Both the position numbers and the translations under genes were made by a program. DNA of 64,000 nt from an uncultured Chlorobiaceae bacterium (lineage in GTDB: Bacteria; Bacteroidota; Chlorobiia; Chlorobiales; Chlorobiaceae): contig CAJEXW010000001.1 in NCBI GenBank assembly GCA_903994525.1, positions 124,001-188,000 of the forward strand. Direction: 5' to 3'. This document shows positions 1 through 10,169 of the stretch, piece after piece. The notes under the pieces were generated by a model. It saw only the letters and a program-made list of their open reading frames with translations, did not search any database and was not told where the DNA came from. Position 1 is the stretch's first letter, and every line of letters begins with the position of its first letter.

Positions 1-87
1 CAAAAACATAGAGAGGCGATCAGCAATTTTTTCTTTATCATAAGCATATCGTACAAAAAATTTTCAAAAAAAACTGAAATATAAACT

Positions 88-246
88 ATGGAACAATGGG
101 TGTGTGTACCATGCGGCTACGTCTATGACCCGGCTGTTGGCGATCCTGACGGAGGAGTGGCTCCAGGGACTTTATTTGAAAATATTCCTGAAGAGTGGGT
201 CTGCCCGGTCTGTGGAATGGACAAGACATCGTTTGAGCGTCTGTAA
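88..246 (+). CDS. Rubredoxin
   Basis: Small 52-residue iron protein. Two Cys-x2-Cys-Gly knuckles are visible, C6-V-P-C9-G and C39-P-V-C42-G; these hold the single Fe(Cys)4 centre of rubredoxins. The conserved aromatic and glycine residues (Y11, Y13, D14-P15, G22-G23, W37) are in place, and the length is typical of the family. Rubredoxins are soluble one-electron carriers, in anaerobes often serving peroxide or superoxide reduction or oxidoreductases; the specific partner cannot be read here. The ATG at 88 is the only sensible start. It is convergent with mtgA across a 113-base gap that holds no evident gene. Confidence 0.95.
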   Translation: MEQWVCVPCGYVYDPAVGDPDGGVAPGTLFENIPEEWVCPVCGMDKTSFERL

Positions 247-359
247 AAAACGGTAAGAGCTCTTTACCCTGTCAAAATGCAGCCCATTTGCTCGGGGTAC
301 AGAAATGAGTTGTCAATAAATTGTTGCCACGGAGTCATGTTGATGGCTCCTGTGGGGCC

Positions 360-1253
360 TTAGGGCGTACTGCTGTTTTTGACCTCTTGAGCACCGCTGT
401 CACCTCCAGAGACGATGGAGCTGCTACTGTCCGCTGATATTGCCTGCTCAAGGAGATATTCCGGTACACCAATCACAACAGAATCCACCGCTGTAGTGTC
501 CATTGGCGACTCCATAATCACCTCTTTATAATCTGGAACAACTACGCCTCGCTTCCTCATGATAGCGTAAATGATACTGGAACGGTTGTGAACATAGCGT
601 GAGGAACCCGTCGGTGAAAAAAGAATTGGATTGGGAAGTATGGCCGCAAGTTTCGATGCCTGTTGAGCGGACAATTTTGCAGGAGAGACACCATAGTAAT
701 GTCGGGCGGCCTGCCCTATCCCAAAGATGCCGTCACCCCATTCCGCTATATTAACGTAGAGCTCCAGAATCCGTCTTTTTGAGAGAGTTCGTTCAAGCCT
801 CCATGTAAGAATTGCCTCCTTGACTTTACGAATCGGGTTTTTAGATGGGGAAAGATACAGATTCTTGGCAAGCTGCTGACTGATCGTACTGCCACCCATC
901 TTGAACTTTTTGGCAAGAATATTTTTTTCTATTGCCCGCTCCATCGCCCTGTAATCGAACCCTTCATGTTGCCAAAACTTGTCATCCTCGCCAATCAGCA
1001 CCGCTTTGATAAGATTTTGAGAGACATTCCGTAGAGGAACCCATTTCTGACTGATTGTTTTATCGTAGAGCCCCTCTTGCTGCCACTCAGCCTCACGAAA
1101 CTCCATAAAGGCGGTCTTCTCAGGATTCTCCCCAACAAGCCTTTCAACATCGGGGTAAAAAAAGTAGCGGCCGATGTCGAGAAAAAAAAACGACAACAGA
1201 CAGGTAAAAATGAGTTTGAGAAGCTTTGTATATTTGGCTGGCGTCTTTGGCAC
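360..1253 (-). CDS. mtgA: Monofunctional biosynthetic peptidoglycan transglycosylase
   Basis: GT51-family enzyme that polymerises lipid II into glycan strands at the outer face of the inner membrane. An N-terminal hydrophobic anchor (about residues 10-28) is followed by the transglycosylase domain (about 70-215): the catalytic-Glu region GEDDKFWQHEGFD, then KMGGSTISQQLAKN and RILELYVN. No penicillin-binding transpeptidase domain follows, so the protein is monofunctional. The C-terminal 70 residues are not conserved family sequence. The first codon is GTG with no clear Shine-Dalgarno sequence, so the exact start is uncertain. A tRNA-Arg gene lies just upstream on the same strand. Confidence 0.93.
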   Translation of the reverse strand: MPKTPAKYTKLLKLIFTCLLSFFFLDIGRYFFYPDVERLVGENPEKTAFMEFREAEWQQEGLYDKTISQKWVPLRNVSQNLIKAVLIGEDDKFWQHEGFDYRAMERAIEKNILAKKFKMGGSTISQQLAKNLYLSPSKNPIRKVKEAILTWRLERTLSKRRILELYVNIAEWGDGIFGIGQAARHYYGVSPAKLSAQQASKLAAILPNPILFSPTGSSRYVHNRSSIIYAIMRKRGVVVPDYKEVIMESPMDTTAVDSVVIGVPEYLLEQAISADSSSSIVSGGDSGAQEVKNSSTP

Positions 1254-1306
1254 AGTGGTACATGAAAAGAGAGTTATGCTAAAAACGCGAACCGCTGGAA
1301 GAAAAG

Positions 1307-1379
1307 TGCCCTCGGGCAGACTCGAACCGCCGACCTACAGTTTAGGAAACTGTTGCTCTATCCACTGAGCTACAAGGGC
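1307..1379 (-). tRNA. tRNA-Arg (anticodon CCU)
   Basis: The minus strand folds into a full cloverleaf of 73 nt. The acceptor stem GCCCTTG pairs with CGAGGGC, including one G-U pair. The anticodon stem ACAGT/ACTGT encloses the loop TTCCTAA, giving anticodon CCU, which reads the Arg codon AGG. The T-arm contains GGTTCGAGTC. The discriminator is A and no CCA is encoded. It is co-oriented with mtgA downstream. Confidence 0.95.
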
Positions 1380-1740
1380 ATGCTTTGATTATTGGTGTTA
1401 CTGACTGCGCAATGTAGTGAAAAAAACTTTTTTCAGAAAAAAAGATAGTATATCGCCTGCGATCACAAACAATCAGTTGCACTATAAAGAGAAAAAAAGT
1501 TGGAATAATCTGAGGTAAGAGACACAATCTGGGTATTCATTGTTTTGGATATCCACCGAAAAAGATTTTTTCCAACGCAATGTTTTTTTCCAGAATTATC
1601 ATTATGTTTCACCATATAGTATTTTAAACAGGGTTTTCCGGCTTTTGACCTGTATAAGCTATCCACGAAAATAGTATCACTCACGGGTAGCATGAATTTA
1701 TGTTGAACCCAAATAACGATTCAAATCAAAGGAGTCTCGT
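1380..1740. other. AT-rich intergenic region upstream of outer-membrane protein gene
   Basis: This stretch of 361 bases carries no convincing gene on either strand. It separates the tRNA-Arg gene (minus) from the outer-membrane protein gene (plus) and must hold the promoters of both. A purine-rich ribosome-binding site, AAAGGAG, lies about 8 bases before the ATG at 1741. No -35/-10 pair with acceptable spacing could be fixed by eye. Confidence 0.5.
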
Positions 1741-3255
1741 ATGAAAAAAATGATGGCGGTGGTTTCATTTGCACTCTCCGTGCCTGTAGTTGCCCAAGGT
1801 GTAGAATTTCAGACTCCAGGAGCGCTGGGTATGGGTGGTGCTGGAGTGGCCCGAAACAACGGCTCTCTAACCTCTTACTGGAATCCAGCCGGTGGAGCTT
1901 TTAATGTCGCCCCTTTTGCCTTGAGTGCTGGTTTTGGAGTTGGTGTCAAAGCAAGTGATGGATTGGCTGAAAATGTTGACAGGTTTTCAAAAATTACTTT
2001 TGCAAATGTTGAAAACTTCAACACAGCAACTGCTAATGCCGACAACGTAGGTGACTTTGTAAAAACATTGTCGATTATCAACGACATAAACGCTCGTCAG
2101 GGAAATATGGCTGTAGCAGGCTTTGCCCCAATCAGCTTGACATCAAAAAGGTTCTCTTTTGGCCTTTTCGGAACTATGGAAGGGTATGTGCAGCCTATTG
2201 CTGATAATATCAATATTCTTCCGAACAACGCAGTCGCTGCCGGAACAACGATTAAAACACTTGATCTCTCTAATGCACTCGGAGCTACGAACTACTCGGA
2301 TCCTGGATACTTTTCTCTTGCAGACCGAACAACACTGATAAATGCCATTAAAGCATCGGATGGGACTCTTACTCAGACGCAAGCCGCAACGTTAGCAGAT
2401 GCAATAGGAACCAAGTTGCAGAATAGTGGAATTCCGGCGACCACTGTATTGAGTACTATGACCAGCGTCCTTCCCAGCCTGACTGGTACTGGCACAAACA
2501 CTTTGGATAAAAACACAACTTCAGTACTGACAAAGGCAGTCCAGTACGTTGAAGTTCCCCTCTCTTATGGACATCCTGTCAACGTCGGTTCCAAAGGAAA
2601 ACTTGGAATTGGTATCACTGGTAAAATTATTTCAGGAACAGTGTACCAGAACCAGGTGCTGCTGGTCAACAGAACAGGAACTGTCAACTCACAAGATATC
2701 CTTAACGATATCAACAACAATAAAAAAAGTTCGATGACGTTTGGAATTGATCTTGGTGCCTTGTACAAGTATAACAAGGCTTTGACCATCGGCATTGTGG
2801 GTAAAAACCTTAACTCGCCTAAGCTTGCTGCGCCCGACTATTCCGCACCTGTCGTGAATGACCCTGCACATTTCACAACAATATCAGGCACAGAGGTTGA
2901 GTTGAAACCGCAGATACGTGCTGGTGTTGCTCTTGAACCAGTCACCTGGATGACCTTCGCTGCCGATCTTGATTTGAAGGAGAATGATACCGTCGCTCCT
3001 GGAACCGTGGTCGGAAGTTCAGTAAAAAGCAGGAATTTTGGTGGCGGCGTTGAATTTAAACCTGCTTCATGGCTGAAGGTTCGCGGCGGTGCCTACAAGA
3101 ATCTCGCCAGCAACAGAGGTAACGTCTTAACGGCTGGATTCAAACTCTTTCTGCTCGACGTTGATGGCGCTTTTGCAACTGATACCTTCACACTGAACGG
3201 AACACAGCTTCCAAAAGAGGTCATGGTTAATGCTGGCATGAGCTTTTCATTCTAA
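1741..3255 (+). CDS. Outer-membrane beta-barrel protein, TraF/FadL-like
   Basis: A 504-residue protein with a cleavable signal peptide (MKKMMAVVSFALSVPVVAQG). The mature N-terminus GALGMGGAGVARNNG...YWNPAG is the motif seen at the start of FadL/TraF_2-type barrel proteins, in which a glycine-rich stretch and a WNPAG motif precede the barrel. The rest alternates short amphipathic strands with Gly/Asn turns and ends in an aromatic residue (GMSFSF), a typical C-terminal outer-membrane barrel signal. Families of this kind include long-chain fatty-acid and hydrophobic-compound porins and proteins annotated as conjugal-transfer TraF; no conjugation genes are nearby, so a transport or structural role is more likely. 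Substrate unknown. Confidence 0.75.
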   Translation: MKKMMAVVSFALSVPVVAQGVEFQTPGALGMGGAGVARNNGSLTSYWNPAGGAFNVAPFALSAGFGVGVKASDGLAENVDRFSKITFANVENFNTATANADNVGDFVKTLSIINDINARQGNMAVAGFAPISLTSKRFSFGLFGTMEGYVQPIADNINILPNNAVAAGTTIKTLDLSNALGATNYSDPGYFSLADRTTLINAIKASDGTLTQTQAATLADAIGTKLQNSGIPATTVLSTMTSVLPSLTGTGTNTLDKNTTSVLTKAVQYVEVPLSYGHPVNVGSKGKLGIGITGKIISGTVYQNQVLLVNRTGTVNSQDILNDINNNKKSSMTFGIDLGALYKYNKALTIGIVGKNLNSPKLAAPDYSAPVVNDPAHFTTISGTEVELKPQIRAGVALEPVTWMTFAADLDLKENDTVAPGTVVGSSVKSRNFGGGVEFKPASWLKVRGGAYKNLASNRGNVLTAGFKLFLLDVDGAFATDTFTLNGTQLPKEVMVNAGMSFSF

Positions 3256-3283
3256 CCAGGTCCGCCCGACTGATCTCAAACCA

Positions 3284-3312
3284 AGCCCCTGCGATTCATT
3301 TAGGCAGGGGCT
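3284..3312 (+). terminator. Hairpin terminator after the outer-membrane protein gene
   Basis: Perfect 9-bp inverted repeat AGCCCCTGC / GCAGGGGCT with an 11-base loop, followed by a T-containing tract (CCATTTTGTTC). It is 28 bases after the stop codon and lies between convergent genes, so it may also stop mutL transcripts, although the T-run on that side is weak. Confidence 0.75.
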
Positions 3313-3377
3313 CCATTTTGTTCTTAACCGCCATGACTCAGCCAGAACAGCCCCCCTCTCCGGAGGACTAAGAAAGT

Positions 3378-5264
3378 TTATTTTCTTCCGAACATCCTGT
3401 CAAGCTGGTCAAGAGAAAGCTTGATAATAACAGGCCTTCCATGGGGGCACGAATATGGCTCCCGGGTGGCAAACAGATTGTCAATCAGGGAGCGCATCTC
3501 CTCAAGAGAGAGCTTCTGGCCTGCCATGATGGCATTGCGGCACGAGTAGGATTTCGCAAGATTATCGCGCTTTTCAAGCTTGAGCTTTGAGGCATTATCC
3601 TGATATTCAGCAATCATATCCTGCAAAATAGTCACTTCAGTGCCAGGTTTTACATCCTGGGGCACACCCTCGATCATGATGGTTTTATTGCCAAACAGCC
3701 GGAGGTTAAAGCCAAGCCGATAGAGATCTTCCCGTATCTCCTCAAAGAGTTCGTACTCCCAGGCGCGAAATTCCACCTTCTGGGGAAAGAGCAACTGCTG
3801 GGAATTTGGCACACTGTGATTCATAACATCGACAGCCCGCTCATAGAGCACCCGTTCATGCGCCACATGCTGATCAATAATCATCAATCCAGTCTTGATC
3901 TGGCAAATCAAATATTTGTTGTGTAACTGCCAAATTTTTGGTTCCAGACCTTTTGGGTTCGGCACAACATCCTCGTCACTGTAAATGGGGGAGAGAAGCA
4001 TTGGTGAAAACTGTGCTGCCGCATCACGCAATTCAGGTTCCGGCGCTGCAACTCCTGCTGAACTTTGGTTTGAAGTAAACATCTCTGCCTGGTACCTTGA
4101 TGACTCTCCAGGCTCAGACGCAAAACTCTGTGAACCTTCGCGATAGCTCCGATAAAGATCATTGGTGGTTGAAATGCGATGGGGAATATCCGGAAAATCA
4201 AACGCTCTTCTGGAATTTGACTGATAAGAGGTCGTATGCGCGTTGACTCGATCTGTTACCGCCAGGTCTGGAGCAAAGTCGTGCAACTGGATTGCCCGCT
4301 TGATCACAGGATAAAACATATTGCGCACATTGCGCTCATCATCAAACTTGATCTCAAGCTTGGCCGGATGCACATTGACATCTATGCGTGATGGGTCGAT
4401 GGTGAGAAAAAGCAGAACAAAAGGCGCCTGACGTTCGACCAACAAGTCACCATAAGCCTGCTGCACCGCCTGGGAAAGCATACGGTTTTGAACCAGCCGA
4501 CGATTCACAAAAAAGTACTGGTCAAGCTTTTTACGTTTCTGCATGGCGGGTTTGCCGAGAAACCCTTTGATTGAGAGGTAGTCATTCTCCTCAGTGAGTT
4601 CAATCATGCTCCCGGCAAAATCATCACCATAAAAAACATTCAGCCGCTCAAGGATATTCGGACTCTTGAGATGAAAAAGCTCCTCATCTTCACTGTACAT
4701 CCGCCACTCAATTTCAGGATATGCCAGAGAAAATGATTTAACAATTTCATAAATATGGCTGTACTCCGTCGCATTGGACTTCAAAAACTTGCGTCGGGCT
4801 GGCACATTGTAAAAGAGATTTCTGACCGTGATGGTTGTCCCCTGCTCTCCCTGTACGCCAGACTCTTCAGCAAGAGTTCCCCCTTCGTAACGAAGCTTCA
4901 ACCCGAGCGTCTCTTTTGCCGTGCGGGTCTTCAGTTCGAAGTGTGAAACAGAAGAGATGCTCGGGAGAGCCTCTCCCCTAAAACCAAGCGTGTGCAGGGA
5001 ATCAAGATCGTCAACACCGGTAATTTTGCTGGTGGCAAAGCGCTCGACACATAATAGAGCATCTGCCCGCAACATGCCAGTTCCATTATCAACAATCCTG
5101 ATCAGCTCTTTCCCTGCATCCTTGATTGAAAGCGTTATACGGCTGGCACCCGCATCTATTGAATTCTCAAGAAGCTCCTTGACCACTGAGGCTGGACGCT
5201 GAACAACCTCTCCGGCTGAAATTTTGTTCGCAACGCTCTCCGGTAATCTTGCAATTTTTGCCAT
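3378..5264 (-). CDS. mutL: DNA mismatch repair protein MutL
   Basis: A 628-residue MutL homologue. The N-terminal GHKL ATPase motifs are all visible: ELLENSIDAGA (Mg/ATP-binding Asn), DNGTGM, and GFRGEALPSI near residue 95. The transducer domain carries FVNRRLVQN. A variable Ser/Gln-rich linker (about 340-430) leads to the C-terminal dimerisation and endonuclease domain, with DQHVAHERVLYE (the metal-binding DQHA-x2-E-x4-E motif with Val for Ala), SCRNAIMAG and CPHGRP. It is therefore of the endonuclease type found in bacteria without MutH. In mismatch repair it couples MutS recognition to strand nicking. mutS is not in the window. Confidence 0.97.
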   Translation of the reverse strand: MAKIARLPESVANKISAGEVVQRPASVVKELLENSIDAGASRITLSIKDAGKELIRIVDNGTGMLRADALLCVERFATSKITGVDDLDSLHTLGFRGEALPSISSVSHFELKTRTAKETLGLKLRYEGGTLAEESGVQGEQGTTITVRNLFYNVPARRKFLKSNATEYSHIYEIVKSFSLAYPEIEWRMYSEDEELFHLKSPNILERLNVFYGDDFAGSMIELTEENDYLSIKGFLGKPAMQKRKKLDQYFFVNRRLVQNRMLSQAVQQAYGDLLVERQAPFVLLFLTIDPSRIDVNVHPAKLEIKFDDERNVRNMFYPVIKRAIQLHDFAPDLAVTDRVNAHTTSYQSNSRRAFDFPDIPHRISTTNDLYRSYREGSQSFASEPGESSRYQAEMFTSNQSSAGVAAPEPELRDAAAQFSPMLLSPIYSDEDVVPNPKGLEPKIWQLHNKYLICQIKTGLMIIDQHVAHERVLYERAVDVMNHSVPNSQQLLFPQKVEFRAWEYELFEEIREDLYRLGFNLRLFGNKTIMIEGVPQDVKPGTEVTILQDMIAEYQDNASKLKLEKRDNLAKSYSCRNAIMAGQKLSLEEMRSLIDNLFATREPYSCPHGRPVIIKLSLDQLDRMFGRK

Positions 5265-5312
5265 TGTATCTCAGAAGAACAACATTTTTCAATATAAAGT
5301 CACCAATGAGAA

Positions 5313-6575
5313 TCAGGCAGCGCTACCCCGCAGCCATTGCCACAACTCCCTGAGAACAGCCTCACTGAAACGAAGTTTATTCTGTTCACGATCTCCCGAC
5401 ATAACAAACGTTTTCGACAGCACCTGTGAAGTGCTCTTCTCTGCAATTGCCAGACAGAGCATGCCTACCGGTTTATCCGACGACCCCCCAGATGGCCCTG
5501 CAATGCCAGTTGTTGAAATGGCAACATCAGCCCCGCTTTTTTCAAGAACGCCAGTGGCCATAGCTTTGGCAACCTCTTGGCTGACCGCGCCACAGGTTGC
5601 GATAAGCTCCTGTGACACACCAAGACTGTGCCGTTTTGCCTCGTTGCTGTAGACCACAAAACCCTGAAGGAAATAGGCCGATGAACCAGGCACATCAGTC
5701 AACCTGCTGGCCACAAGACCTCCTGTACATGATTCCGCCGTGGCGATGGTCATCCCCCTGCCAGCAAGTATCACACCAATCGTCTCCTCAAGAGTTACCT
5801 CCCGGGTCGCATAAACAAACTGTTCTGCCCTCTCGACAATAGCCTCAACAACCGTGCGATTATCCCGGTCAACAATATCCCTCTCCAAACCAAAAGTACT
5901 GATCATGAGGTTCACACCTGCCGCATGGGGCAGATAGGCAAGAGTGGTTCCCGACGGAAGAGCATCTTCAACATCAACAAGCAACTCGGCCAGTTTCGAC
6001 TCACCAATACCAACGGTTTTGATCGGTGTATGACGAATACAACTCCCCGAATGAGCAGCAACATAGGGAATAACCGTCAGCTCCATCATTGCTCTCATTT
6101 CAGACGGTACACCCGGCATCAGCACCAGAAAGTGGTGATGAAACCGCGCCCCACAATCAATGATCATCCCTGCCGCACTCCCCCGAGTATTGGCAATAAC
6201 CTCGGAACCTTCAATAACCATGGCCTGTTCCCGAAGCAATGACGACATCTCCAGACCATGTTTTTTTACCCGTTCTGCAAGATTCTGGTATGCCTCGTGA
6301 TGCAGCACCATTCCCCGGCCAAGAAGCTTTTGCACCGCCTGTTTTGTCCGGTCATCCCTTGTAGGCCCAAGCCCTCCGGTAACAAGGACAATATCGGCCC
6401 GTTGCAGTGATTCGTCCAACACAGAAACCATCTCATCTTCAAGATCTGCACAGGCTATGACCCGCCCCACCGGTACTCCTGCACCAGAAAGAGCATTTGA
6501 AATAAATGCCGCATTTGTATTAACCCTCTGTCCTTTAAGCAGTTCATCCCCTACAGACACAATCTCTGCACGCAT
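5313..6575 (-). CDS. cinA: CinA-family protein (nicotinamide-nucleotide amidase)
   Basis: A 420-residue two-domain protein. Residues 1-170 form the molybdopterin-binding-like (MoCF/COG1058) domain, with GDELLKGQRVNTNA and VTGGLGPTRDD. Residues about 255-420 form the CinA C-terminal domain, with TAESCTGGLVASRLTDVPGSS and STTGIAGPSGG, which in characterised members deamidates nicotinamide mononucleotide in NAD recycling. It starts 12 bases after the thrA stop, so the two are probably co-transcribed, with mutL following after 48 bases. Competence induction, the source of the name, is not implied. Confidence 0.93.
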   Translation of the reverse strand: MRAEIVSVGDELLKGQRVNTNAAFISNALSGAGVPVGRVIACADLEDEMVSVLDESLQRADIVLVTGGLGPTRDDRTKQAVQKLLGRGMVLHHEAYQNLAERVKKHGLEMSSLLREQAMVIEGSEVIANTRGSAAGMIIDCGARFHHHFLVLMPGVPSEMRAMMELTVIPYVAAHSGSCIRHTPIKTVGIGESKLAELLVDVEDALPSGTTLAYLPHAAGVNLMISTFGLERDIVDRDNRTVVEAIVERAEQFVYATREVTLEETIGVILAGRGMTIATAESCTGGLVASRLTDVPGSSAYFLQGFVVYSNEAKRHSLGVSQELIATCGAVSQEVAKAMATGVLEKSGADVAISTTGIAGPSGGSSDKPVGMLCLAIAEKSTSQVLSKTFVMSGDREQNKLRFSEAVLRELWQWLRGSAA

Positions 6576-6587
6576 CAGCTCTTCTCC

Positions 6588-9050
6588 TTAAACAAGATAA
6601 CTTGCAATACGAAGGATGTCGGCAAATACCCCACCCGCCGTCACCTCACCGCCAGCACCAGGGCCTCGAACAACAAGGGGAGTCGCCCGATAACGCTCTG
6701 TAGTAAAGACCACCATATTTTCTGAGCCATTCAGCCCCGCAAGAGGGCTGGCAAGCGGAACCCGTTTAACACCGATACTTGCCACACCCTCCCTGATTTC
6801 ACCGGCATAGGCAATAGTCATCCCCTCGTTACCAGCCTTGTCTATCTCATCGGCATACCAGCCATCAACACTTGACAAACGGTCAAGAAACTCGGCCACC
6901 GGCATCTTGCCACGACACTCCTCCGGCACCAGACTTTCACACACCACATCACAACTCTCCAGCCTGAAGCCAAGCTCACGACCAAGAATCAAAACTTTCC
7001 TGGCAAAATCCGCTCCGGAAAGATCATCCCGGGGATCGGGTTCGGTGTAGCCTGCCTGCTGGGCACGACGCACAATGTCGCTGAATCTGCCCCCCTTCCG
7101 AAGCTCATTAAAGATAAAGCTCAACGTTCCCGACAGCACACCTTCAATACTGATAATCTTGTCGCCGCTATTTTTCAGGTCATTCAACGTGTTGATGATC
7201 GGGAGACCCGCCCCCACATTGGTCTCATAGAGAAAACGAGCATTGCTCTTCCGCTGCGCATCCCTGATACTTTGGTAAAGAGGCCAGGGGGCCGCCATAC
7301 CAAGTTTGTTGGCCGTCACCACAGAGATATTGGCCAGCAGCAGATCGGGGTACAATTCAGCGACACGACCACTTGCCGTACAATCCACAAAAATGGTGTT
7401 ATGGAGGTTTCGAGCCTTGATAAGTTCAACATAGCCCTCAATACCATGGGGCTCCTCTCGAGTCGCAAGTTTATCCTGCCAATGCTCAAGATCAATCCCA
7501 TAATCGTTCATGGCAATCTTGCTTGTATTTGCCATGCCACTGACCACCACATCAAGATCACTCTCTTTCTGCAAGTTGGGACGATGAGCGCTGATCTGGC
7601 GGATCAGGCTCTGGGCGATAGTGCCAGTACCTGCAATAAAAAGATGTACTTTGCGCTGTGACAAGAAAAATGACTCATGAATACAGTTCAGCGCCTTATC
7701 CTCATCATGACATTCAACCACCAGAGAGATATTCATCTCATTGGCACCCTGTGCAACAGCGATGACATTGATTCCATTTTTACCAAGTGTTTCAAACAAC
7801 TGCGCTGAAACTCCAGGATGACCAGACATGTTATTACCAACGACAGCAATCATAGCAAGATTACAACGGATCACAAGTGGATCAATCTGGCGGGCTTCAA
7901 TTTCTCGAGCAAAGAGCTCCTCCAGCACTTTTTTCGCCTTTGTAGCCTGTGAAGGTTTAATGGCAAGGGTAATAGACTGTTCAGAGGAGGCTTGCGATAT
8001 AAAAATAATGTTAATCCGGTGCCGGGCAAGGCAACTGAACAGCCTTGAAGCAATGCCAGGAACGCCCACCATACCGCTGCCCGACATGTTCAACAGCACA
8101 ACTGTATTGATAGAGGTAAGTCCCGTGACTGGCAAGGAGCAACAACTTTTCTCCGATGGCCGGGCCATTTCAATGCGAGTGCCTTCTGCTGCCGGATTAA
8201 ACGAATTTTTAATCAACAGAGGAATACCTGTTTTCATGGCTGGCTGCACCGCAAGGGGGTGAAGAATTCGCGCTCCGGCATGGGAGAGCTCCATCGCCTC
8301 TGCATAGGTGATATAAGGTAAAATTCTCGCATCACGCACCCTTTTCGGATCAGCGCTGAAAAAGCCGTCTACGTCAGTCCATAGTAATATTTCCGACGCG
8401 CCAAGCGCAGCACCAAGGAGAGATGCGGTATAATCAGAACCTCCTCTGCCCAGCGTTGTGGTTGTCCCATCCGAAGCTGCTGCAATAAAACCGGTAACAA
8501 CGGGGACTCCCTCGATTGCTGTAAACCGTTTTTTGATCTGAAGATCGGTTGCTGAGGTGTTAACCCTCGCATCAGCATAATTGGCATCAGTAACAATCAG
8601 CTCCCTTGCATCAAGTAAACAGGAATCCAGATGTTGCGACTGCAGGTAGGCACTGACCAAAAGGGCAGAGAGACGCTCACCAAAACTCATGACCACAGCC
8701 AGACTTTTTTCAGAAAGCTCTCGCAGCAAAAAAACACCCTGCACAATATTGTGAAGATCAGAGAGATCGGAACGCATTGCAGCGATAACAGCCGCAAGTC
8801 TTTCACCTGTAAAAAGATCACCTGCTATTGAGAAATGCAGATGATCAATTTCATCAAGAATTGCACGATATCTGCTGTCAACAGCACACGCTTTCGTTGC
8901 GGCCTCCAGCAGGAGATCAGTAACCCGATGAACAGCCGAGACAACAACAACAATCTTTTCATTACCTGCGGCTCCCGCAATAATATCAGCAACCTTCCTG
9001 ATCCGCGTTGCCGACTCCAGAGAAGTCCCTCCAAACTTATATATCTTCAT
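6588..9050 (-). CDS. thrA: Bifunctional aspartokinase / homoserine dehydrogenase
   Basis: An 820-residue fusion that catalyses the first and third steps of the aspartate pathway to threonine and methionine. The N-terminal kinase opens with KFGGTSL and includes GFIAAASDGTTTTLGRGGSDYTA. The two central ACT regulatory domains (about 310-460) include VGNNMSGHPGVSAQLFETL. The C-terminal homoserine dehydrogenase (about 465-820) has the Rossmann start VHLFIAGTGTIAQSL, TANKLG and NVGAGLPIINTL. A purine-rich ribosome-binding site (CGGGAGC) precedes the ATG. thrB and thrC follow at 12-14 kb on the other strand. In related enzymes the ACT domains mediate threonine feedback. Confidence 0.97.
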   Translation of the reverse strand: MKIYKFGGTSLESATRIRKVADIIAGAAGNEKIVVVVSAVHRVTDLLLEAATKACAVDSRYRAILDEIDHLHFSIAGDLFTGERLAAVIAAMRSDLSDLHNIVQGVFLLRELSEKSLAVVMSFGERLSALLVSAYLQSQHLDSCLLDARELIVTDANYADARVNTSATDLQIKKRFTAIEGVPVVTGFIAAASDGTTTTLGRGGSDYTASLLGAALGASEILLWTDVDGFFSADPKRVRDARILPYITYAEAMELSHAGARILHPLAVQPAMKTGIPLLIKNSFNPAAEGTRIEMARPSEKSCCSLPVTGLTSINTVVLLNMSGSGMVGVPGIASRLFSCLARHRINIIFISQASSEQSITLAIKPSQATKAKKVLEELFAREIEARQIDPLVIRCNLAMIAVVGNNMSGHPGVSAQLFETLGKNGINVIAVAQGANEMNISLVVECHDEDKALNCIHESFFLSQRKVHLFIAGTGTIAQSLIRQISAHRPNLQKESDLDVVVSGMANTSKIAMNDYGIDLEHWQDKLATREEPHGIEGYVELIKARNLHNTIFVDCTASGRVAELYPDLLLANISVVTANKLGMAAPWPLYQSIRDAQRKSNARFLYETNVGAGLPIINTLNDLKNSGDKIISIEGVLSGTLSFIFNELRKGGRFSDIVRRAQQAGYTEPDPRDDLSGADFARKVLILGRELGFRLESCDVVCESLVPEECRGKMPVAEFLDRLSSVDGWYADEIDKAGNEGMTIAYAGEIREGVASIGVKRVPLASPLAGLNGSENMVVFTTERYRATPLVVRGPGAGGEVTAGGVFADILRIASYLV

Positions 9051-9194
9051 GCTCCCGTCCGTGCCTTCATTGAAATGTAAAAAGAAATGTAAAAAGATAC
9101 TGAACGATCAATCATCAGTTAATCAGAATATAAATCATTTCTCCATTGAGTTGCATAACAGCCACATCCCTTGTGTAGAATTGTACATAAAAAA

Positions 9195-9212
9195 AGCGCC
9201 CCTGCGGGCGCT
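9195..9212 (-). terminator. Rho-independent terminator after atpG
   Basis: On the minus strand a 7-bp stem AGCGCCC/GGGCGCT with a 4-base loop is followed by a run of seven T. It lies about 30 bases after the atpG stop and closes the atpA-atpG unit. Confidence 0.88.
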
Positions 9213-9243
9213 CTTGATGTGATACGAGTATGGTGAAACTCAA

Positions 9244-10122
9244 TCAGTTACTCAATGCCTCCGCACCAGCCACAATTTCACTGAGCTCAGTGGTAATCGC
9301 AGCCTGCCGTGCACGGTTATAGCTGATATTGAGAGCGCGAAGCAGATCCTTCGCATTTTCAGTGGCTGAATCCATTGCAGACATTCGTGCCGCCTGCTCT
9401 GCAGCATTTGACTCAAGCATCATTCGCCATACCTGGGTATTCAGATGCTTTGGGACAAGTACATCAATGATAGCAGCAGGCGATGGTTCATAAATGTAAT
9501 CGCTGCTGCTCTCTTTAATCGAAGTGATCTCCGGCTCAATCGGCAGAATCACCTCCGCCTTCAAATTTGGAGCAAGCACCGACTTGAATTCATTGTAGAC
9601 AACAACAACCCTGTCCACTTCACCGCGAAGATACATACCAGATGCAGTATCAGCAATCTCTTTAGCAGTTGTAAAATCAAGATTCTGAAAAACAGCCGAA
9701 TACCCCTTGGTAATCTTATACTCTCTTTTTCTGAAAAAATCAAATCCACGCGAGCCAGCACAAATCAGACTGACAGCTCCCTTCTGGTGAAGAGCAGCAT
9801 AATCCTCATGAATAAGTTTCGAGGCAAGCTTGATTGCATTGGTGTTAAATGCACCGCACAAACCCCTGTCTGCAGTGACAAGAATTACAAGAACGTTATT
9901 GACCTCTGAACGACCGGAAAGCAGGGGGTTACGCGAAGTATCAACCTTCAGTGAAAGTGAGCCAAGCATATCCTTCAGCTTGGCCGCATAGGGGCGAGCC
10001 ATCACAGCTCGCTCCTGCGCCCTGCGCAGCTTCGCAGCGGCCACCATCTTCATTGCCTTGGTGACCTGCTGTGTAGACTTTACCCCTTTGATTCGTACAC
10101 GTATATCCTTTAAAGTAGCCAT
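9244..10122 (-). CDS. atpG: ATP synthase F1 subunit gamma
   Basis: 292 residues. This is the central rotor shaft of the F1 sector and couples proton flow to catalysis in alpha3beta3. The N-terminal helix [26 protein letters not shown] and the C-terminal helix with [25 protein letters not shown] are the family signatures; together they form the coiled coil. [13 protein letters not shown] lies in the globular domain. It follows atpA by 47 bases in the same direction. An insert of about 20 residues around 195-215 carries the acidic segment [13 protein letters not shown]. Confidence 0.96.
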   Translation of the reverse strand: MATLKDIRVRIKGVKSTQQVTKAMKMVAAAKLRRAQERAVMARPYAAKLKDMLGSLSLKVDTSRNPLLSGRSEVNNVLVILVTADRGLCGAFNTNAIKLASKLIHEDYAALHQKGAVSLICAGSRGFDFFRKREYKITKGYSAVFQNLDFTTAKEIADTASGMYLRGEVDRVVVVYNEFKSVLAPNLKAEVILPIEPEITSIKESSSDYIYEPSPAAIIDVLVPKHLNTQVWRMMLESNAAEQAARMSAMDSATENAKDLLRALNISYNRARQAAITTELSEIVAGAEALSN

Positions 10123-10169
10123 GTATAACGGGAGTGTTATTAAATTGCATAAAACCTGTCAACTCTCTC

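Noticed and set aside
1645..1677. Candidate sigma-70 promoter (TTGACC ... TAGTAT) before the outer-membrane protein gene
   Set aside because: Spacing of 21 bases is too long to be convincing.
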